This document shows positions 59,572 through 64,000 of a DNA stretch of 64,000 nt, one piece after another (the first letter of the stretch is position 1; each line of letters begins with the position of its first letter). The DNA is from Onchidella celtica. Taxonomy: Eukaryota; Mollusca; Gastropoda; Systellommatophora; Onchidiidae. Under the pieces are notes generated by a model. The model was not told the DNA's origin and ran no database searches. It saw only the letters and a list, made by a program, of their open reading frames with translations. The position numbers and the translations under genes were made by a program. The stretch is from the NCBI GenBank assembly GCA_963931925.1, contig OZ007567.1, positions 86,911,101-86,975,100 on the forward strand, given 5' to 3'.

Positions 59572-62500
59572 CTGCAAGAGTATAAAGCATAGCTGCCAAC
59601 TTTCAAAATCCTAAAAACAGACTCCTGATATCGGACCAGACACCGACACCCCCCTCCCCCAAACATTGAAAAATCATCATTTCCTCACTTTGTTACATTA
59701 TGGAATATTAATCTCTTTACATAGGCCCGATGTAATACAGCATAAGATTTTAAGAAGCAGAAAACAAACATTTTGCTTCAAATGCTAATATGTTGTTATC
59801 ACCACTGTTTCTGTCTCTAAAGAAAAAGCTGACTATTATGATATGAGCTGTCCTCAGAATTGTATAATTCTTTCATACTAACTTGTTCTGGCAGTATTGA
59901 ACAATGTCAGACTTGCCTCCATGTGACTTGTGAAACTGGTGAAATTGGAAGTCACGATAACGTGACTTATGACTCACAATGCATTTATTGGACAAGTTTG
60001 ATGATAATACAAAAGGAAATTCCTTTGCATATTTTGCACTAAATGTCTACTCACGGCTTCATGACTCATGAGTTGGATAGAAAAGACTTCCGATTAAAAA
60101 TAAAATAAATCTATCTATTATCGCAAATCATGTTAGGCATAAAAGATGACAGATGTAGAACTGTTCTAGAAGTAGAACTGAAGCCACTTTACAAGCCATG
60201 TCCATATTGTTCTAGTTCTAGAACTTTTTCTATTGTTTTACCAGCTCAAAGGCTCTAGATTTCGATTTCTTACATCGCTGAAACACCCCTACACCTGAGC
60301 CTAGGCCTAGTTTATCCGAGATCGCCAATTACGTTCAAGATTCTAAAAGACAGCCGACCTAGATCTAGATCTACCGGGAGTTACCACCGCAAAAGATGAC
60401 TGTAAGCTATGTAAAACAAAATGAACAAAAAAAAACACCAAAAAGACGTAACAGCGAAATAAAATGAAACCTCTTCACAAAATGTGTCCACCGTCTTACT
60501 CACTGACCGCCATCGTTTACGATACAATATGCGTGACCCGAGGTTCATACAAAGTATTGAAAACTAATTTTAAGGACTTTTTAAGGACTTCCTAAGGACT
60601 CACAGTAAACAAATTAAGGACCTGTGTGCCTGTGACCAAGAAATATTACAACTATACAACTTTTTTTTTACAAGTGGTGTGCAGCATTCATCGAAACGGA
60701 ATGTTTCTGTATCCAGAGTTCAAACATAGTAAATTCACTCTGAAAAGTTCAGTCATTTCAAAGTACCAATTAGCCAGTGTGCAATTGGAAGATTTGAATC
60801 TCAAATGTTTCAACTGAAACACAAATTTTAAGGACTTTTTAAGGACTTTGGCATCATTTTCAGAATTTAAGGACTTTTTGAGTACTTATTTTTTCTTTCA
60901 TGAAAATTAAGGACTTTAAGGACTTTTAAGGACCTGTGTGAACTCTGGTGACCTACACGACGTGCTTACGTACTCGAGCTCGACGAACGGCCGAAGCGCG
61001 CGGACACTGGCGAAGGTGCATGCCGCGGTAACTTATTATGCAACATTACTGTAATGTTGCTTGGCTGAATGGGGCCGTGGCGGGGATACAAAAGTTATCG
61101 CGAGTTCGGGCATACGCAGTAGGGCAGGACTGTGTTTACGGTTGCGCCCGTTGAATCGCTAGGTCCAGCGCTATTATTAGCGGTAGGCCTCGATCTACAA
61201 AAGTTACGGTTTTGTTTTCTCCTCTAGAGTCTATGCGTTTTTTCCATATAAATGGGGAAATTCTTCAAAAACGTACTTTTCACCACAAAAACGTATTAAC
61301 GTACCAGAACAAAAAAAACGTAGTAAATACGTATTTTACGTACTGGTTGGCAGCTATGATAAAGTAATAAGTATCTGTATGTTATAAGCACTGTCAACAA
61401 GTAAATTCATATGGAAAGCCTTTAGCCATAGATGTGGTCACCCAAATGCTCCTCAGGTTCCTAAAATATAATACATTCAGTACTTTGGCTCAAGTTGGAT
61501 ACTCCCTAGCTCAGTAATATGCATTTCAATAAAGTGATTGAGTAGAAAGGAAAATGCTATGTCTATTCTGAAAATGATTTTTGGCACATACTGTGGTCAA
61601 GCACTGATTTGAAATAGGAAATGGAAAACAAATGCAACCATCAAGTGCCATGTTACAGTGGAACTTGGTTTTGACAAGATGTAACTTTCTGCTAAAATTG
61701 TCTCTTTCTCAGCAAGGTCTCGTTATTCCAGTAAAAACGGCAAATAACAAGGCAAGGGATGTGTAATACCCCCCCACTTTTTTTTTCATGGCCATCTCCC
61801 TTGCTAGCCTGTTATGTCCCTCAATGTAATATTAAATTGATGGCAGATCTCAGCCTTCATATTGATACTGATTCCTTTTCTTTTGCAGACAGCAGCCATG
61901 TTTCAATCAAATTACGAGATGAGATCAGAGTCAGATGAAAAAAAGTTAGAAAGAGACAAATGCATTTCCACTGATTTCCTGTACTGTATCATTCAACGAA
62001 TATGCAAAGACTGACCATGTGACAGTGATGCAGGGAGCATAGGAACATGGTCAGTAAGAGCATACTGCGTGTGGCAGAGGTTGGTGACGACTGGTGACGT
62101 GCTGTTATCATCACAACGCCGGTATTGACAAGATAAGGCATGTCTGACAAAGTTACACATCATCATCATCATCATTGCCTTTCTCACCCTGGATCAGGGT
62201 ATAGGCCACCAACAAACACTTTCCATCCCTCTCTATCATGGGCCAGTCTCTTTACATTATTCCAAGTCTTTCCGCTTCGTTGCACATCATTTTCTCTGGC
62301 TCTTCTCCACGTTCCGCGCGGCCTTCCTCTTGATCTCTTGCCCTGGGGATTCCAATCCAATACCTTCTTCGTGATGCTGTTTCCTGGCCTCCTGAGAGTG
62401 TGGCCGATCCATCTCCATCGCCTCCTACCAATTTCCTCTCTGACTGGGCTCTGTCTTGTTCTTTTCCATACAATTTCATTGCTGACCTTGTCTGTCCATC

Positions 62501-63500
62501 TGATCTTAAGTAGCTTCCTCAAACATCTGTTGATGAAAACTTGGATTCTCTTTATGCAGGCCTGGGATGCATTCCAAGTCTCACATCCATACAACAGGAC
62601 TGACTTCACGTTCGAGTTGAATATCCTCAGCTTTGTTTTTAGAGATATATCCTTAAAGTTACACAGCTATAGCTTAATAGTACTGGGCCTGGCCGAGTGA
62701 GGAGTCATCACTTTCAAGTGACTGCAGAGAGCCTAGCATGCTGTCACAGCACATAGTCAGTAAGCACAGAAACGGAAAGCATGCTTGGCCTAAGCCACAG
62801 ATGGCCAGATGGGGCCACAAATTACAAGGCAAGTGGGAGTGTACAGAGACTGACAAAGCACAATACACGCACATCTAATTCCCTGCACAGCTGTACTGTG
62901 GCTGCCCCCACAATCTGCCGCACACTCAGAATCAGATCTTAATTCTCTCACTATATTAAAGCACGTGTTTTGATTACCAATTGTTGTTATTCAAGTAATT
63001 CATTGTATGGCTTGCACAGCAGAAAAAAGTGGGCATTTACTCTTCTTTACTGCCGTTACTACCAATGCCAGAACAAAGAAATGGCATGATCCACATAGGT
63101 TATAAACTGTGACAGACAAGTACTGTTGACATAAATATCAAAGACCTAAATTTGACTGACACTGATCTCTTATTAGTAACATGAACTACACCGAGCAATA
63201 AGATCGGCAAACATATGAACCAGATAGATTTTCCTGAGCGCAGAGAGGGTCTGATTATTAGGTGCTATTACATGAGGTACATGGAGAACTAAATCATCTA
63301 GAATTATACAATCTGTCTAGCAGCTTCAATTCTAGAAATATATACCTTGTTCCCTGCTTGTAAGATGGCTTCCACTTTATTCCTCAAGGGAATTAACTGC
63401 TGCTCATCATCGTTACCGAAATGAACCACAGAGTTAAGGGCTATACAGGCCAACCATAGATCTTGGGCACATCTTGCTAGTTTTTCACTCTCAGCACGGG
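59119..63500 (-). CDS. IMMT: MIC60 / mitofilin (IMMT), last two coding exons
   Basis: Exons 63346-63500 and 59119-59571 on the - strand join in phase 0 and end at TAA 59119-59121. Together they encode about 201 C-terminal residues of the mitofilin domain: EKLARCAQDLWLACIALNS and PLRNKVEAILQAGN in the first, then NSLYKYLVSYLHSF, ALRFMCQLTGESRRAASDWI and NEARLLLETKQIANTLTAYA near the end. MIC60 is an inner-membrane protein with this domain in the intermembrane space. It is a core MICOS subunit that forms crista junctions and contacts outer-membrane partners. The N-terminal presequence, membrane segment and coiled coil are encoded beyond the right edge. The protein end (TAYASATGLANTF) has the expected length, so the 3' end is complete. 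Confidence 0.95.
60539..60947. mobile_element. Nested hAT-like non-autonomous element
   Basis: GTGACC flanks it on both sides (60533-60538, 60948-60953). The right end reads, on the - strand, CAGAGTTCACACAGGTCCTT; the left end CGAGGTTCATACA is a diverged match. Near each end are TTAAGGACTTTTTAAGGACT repeats, a subterminal pattern I associate with hAT-type elements. The duplication is 6 bp rather than the usual 8, and the left terminus is imperfect, so the assignment is tentative. Confidence 0.5.
61040..61060. repeat. 21-bp perfect inverted repeat
   Basis: GCAACATTAC, T, GTAATGTTGC, inside the larger transposon. Confidence 0.85.
61365..62148. other. MIC60 intron, unannotated part
   Basis: Nothing recognised beyond a short CCCCCCC-T tract at about 61770-61785. 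Confidence 0.5.
62160..62654 (-). mobile_element. 5'-truncated LINE insertion with 11-bp target duplication
   Basis: AAAGTTACACA occurs at 62149-62159 and 62655-62665, a perfect target-site duplication around 495 bp. The 3' end on the - strand is an (ATG)n run (62160-62177), a typical microsatellite tail of LINEs without poly(A). The insertion is in the MIC60 intron in the same orientation as the gene. Confidence 0.9.
62184..62654 (-). pseudogene. C-terminal part of a LINE reverse transcriptase ORF
   Basis: The open frame reads ISLKTKLRIFNSNVKSVLLY, then GCETW, CLRKLLKIRWTDKVSNEIVW, WRWIGHTLRRPGNSITK, and stops after VGGLYPDPG. This is the conserved region after the polymerase core of a LINE family different from both others in this window. 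No stop or frameshift is seen, but the endonuclease and polymerase are missing because of 5' truncation. Confidence 0.85.
62666..63345. other. MIC60 intron, unannotated part
   Basis: No recognised feature. Confidence 0.5.
63346..63500 (-). CDS. IMMT: MIC60 penultimate coding exon
   Basis: The - strand acceptor is TTCATCTTTAG and the donor AAG|GTATAT. It enters in phase 1 and leaves in phase 0. It encodes RAESEKLARCAQDLWLACIA through VEAILQAGNK, which aligns with the start of the mitofilin C-terminal domain. The preceding exon lies beyond 64000 or was not recognised. Confidence 0.92.
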
Positions 63501-63556
63501 CTAAAGATGAAATGAAAACAAAATGCACATTACAATATTTAAACTGTTTTAATATA

Positions 63557-63949
63557 GCACGGTGTTATTTACAAGGCATACCTTGAAACTAACTCTAGCG
63601 TTATTTTCAAGGCATACCTTAACAGCTTCTGATTGGTCAATGAAACATGCCTTGAAAATAACGCTGGTGTTAGTTCCAAGGCATACCTTGAGTCCAATAA
63701 ACAATACATAGCTACCCCGGCGGCTTTCCCTGATATGTCAATCTGACTACTACCCAGACGAACATCGGCCTACGGCCTCGATGATACAAACTGACTAGAC
63801 CCTCACGTCGTTACATATCAGTCTGACAATGCACAGTCTAAGGCTCCACGTTTAGAAATACTGAAACAGCTTCTGATTGGTCAATGAAACATGCCTTGAA
63901 AATAACGCTGGCGTTAGTTCCAAGGCATGCCTTGAAAATAACCACTTCG
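63557..63949. mobile_element. Foldback MITE with 9-bp target duplication
   Basis: TTTAATATA lies at 63548-63556 and 63950-63958. Inside, AAGGCAT(A/G)CCTTGAAA modules are arranged as inverted repeats. 63573-63620 and 63644-63689 form a hairpin of about 46-bp arms around a 23-bp loop. A 71-bp block at 63621-63691 recurs at 63865-63935 with two differences. The outer ends GGTGTTATTT and AAATAACCAC are also complementary. It lies 57 bp upstream of a MIC60 exon. No protein is encoded. Confidence 0.75.
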
Positions 63950-64000
63950 TTTAATATATTATATCTAGAATTGCATGATTACTTTTCATGTTCAGTTTCT

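Larger units (their letters stand above)
59588..61358. mobile_element. DNA transposon with 13-bp terminal inverted repeats
   Basis: The ends are CATAGCTGCCAAC (59588-59600) and GTTGGCAGCTATG (61346-61358), perfect complements, flanked by the direct repeat ATAAAG (59582-59587 and 61359-61364). The 1.77-kb interior has no transposase frame. It includes a C-rich tract at 59648-59660, a second, nested insertion, and lower-GC flanks. It lies in the MIC60 intron. The superfamily is undetermined; the 6-bp duplication is unusual for the common families. Confidence 0.75.

Overview
The window is raw eukaryotic, metazoan DNA: genes are split by GT-AG introns, intergenic and intronic space is large, and transposable elements and long tetranucleotide (GATA/ATCT) and CT arrays are abundant. 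The proteins and repeat style (GPI-anchored lachesin-type Ig protein, very long ATCT arrays, Helitrons, several LINE families) fit a lophotrochozoan, most likely a mollusc and perhaps a gastropod. That assignment is an inference and no species is claimed.

Two protein-coding genes are supported, and they converge. (1) On the + strand, a lachesin/IgLON-type cell-adhesion gene occupies 20533-52852. Seven exons join to exactly 1200 nt (399 codons plus stop): the second half of Ig domain 1, all of Ig2 and Ig3, a Thr-rich linker, a hydrophilic stalk and a hydrophobic GPI-anchor signal. The 5' exons (signal peptide, first half of Ig1) were not found. (2) On the - strand, the last two coding exons of MIC60/mitofilin (IMMT; mitochondrial inner membrane, MICOS complex) lie at 63346-63500 and 59119-59571; the rest of that gene lies beyond the right edge. 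About 6.3 kb (52853-59118) without a recognisable gene separates the two stop codons.

Region 1-20.5 kb is repeat-rich and holds no convincing host gene. It contains the 3' end of a Ty3/gypsy LTR retrotransposon (RNase H end plus a 606-bp LTR), a tRNA-derived SINE-like unit, large microsatellites, a decayed LINE 3' end, and two related non-autonomous Helitrons (13382-14506 +, 19874-20405 -). The 26.2-kb intron between Ig1 and Ig2 of the lachesin-like gene carries two striking insertions. One is a 4.4-kb foldback element (33288-37680) with arms of about 1.3 kb, palindromic ends and extra direct copies of the same monomer. The other is a full-length, apparently intact LINE (41957-45909, antisense) with a perfect 14-bp target-site duplication. 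The MIC60 intron and its left edge hold nested DNA transposons, one of which sits 16 bp from the splice acceptor of the terminal exon, a 5'-truncated LINE with an 11-bp target-site duplication, and a foldback MITE.

The most unusual objects are the foldback element, the intact LINE whose endonuclease motif precedes its first Met, the Helitron pair sharing a 3' half but not a 5' half, and the transposon abutting the MIC60 acceptor.
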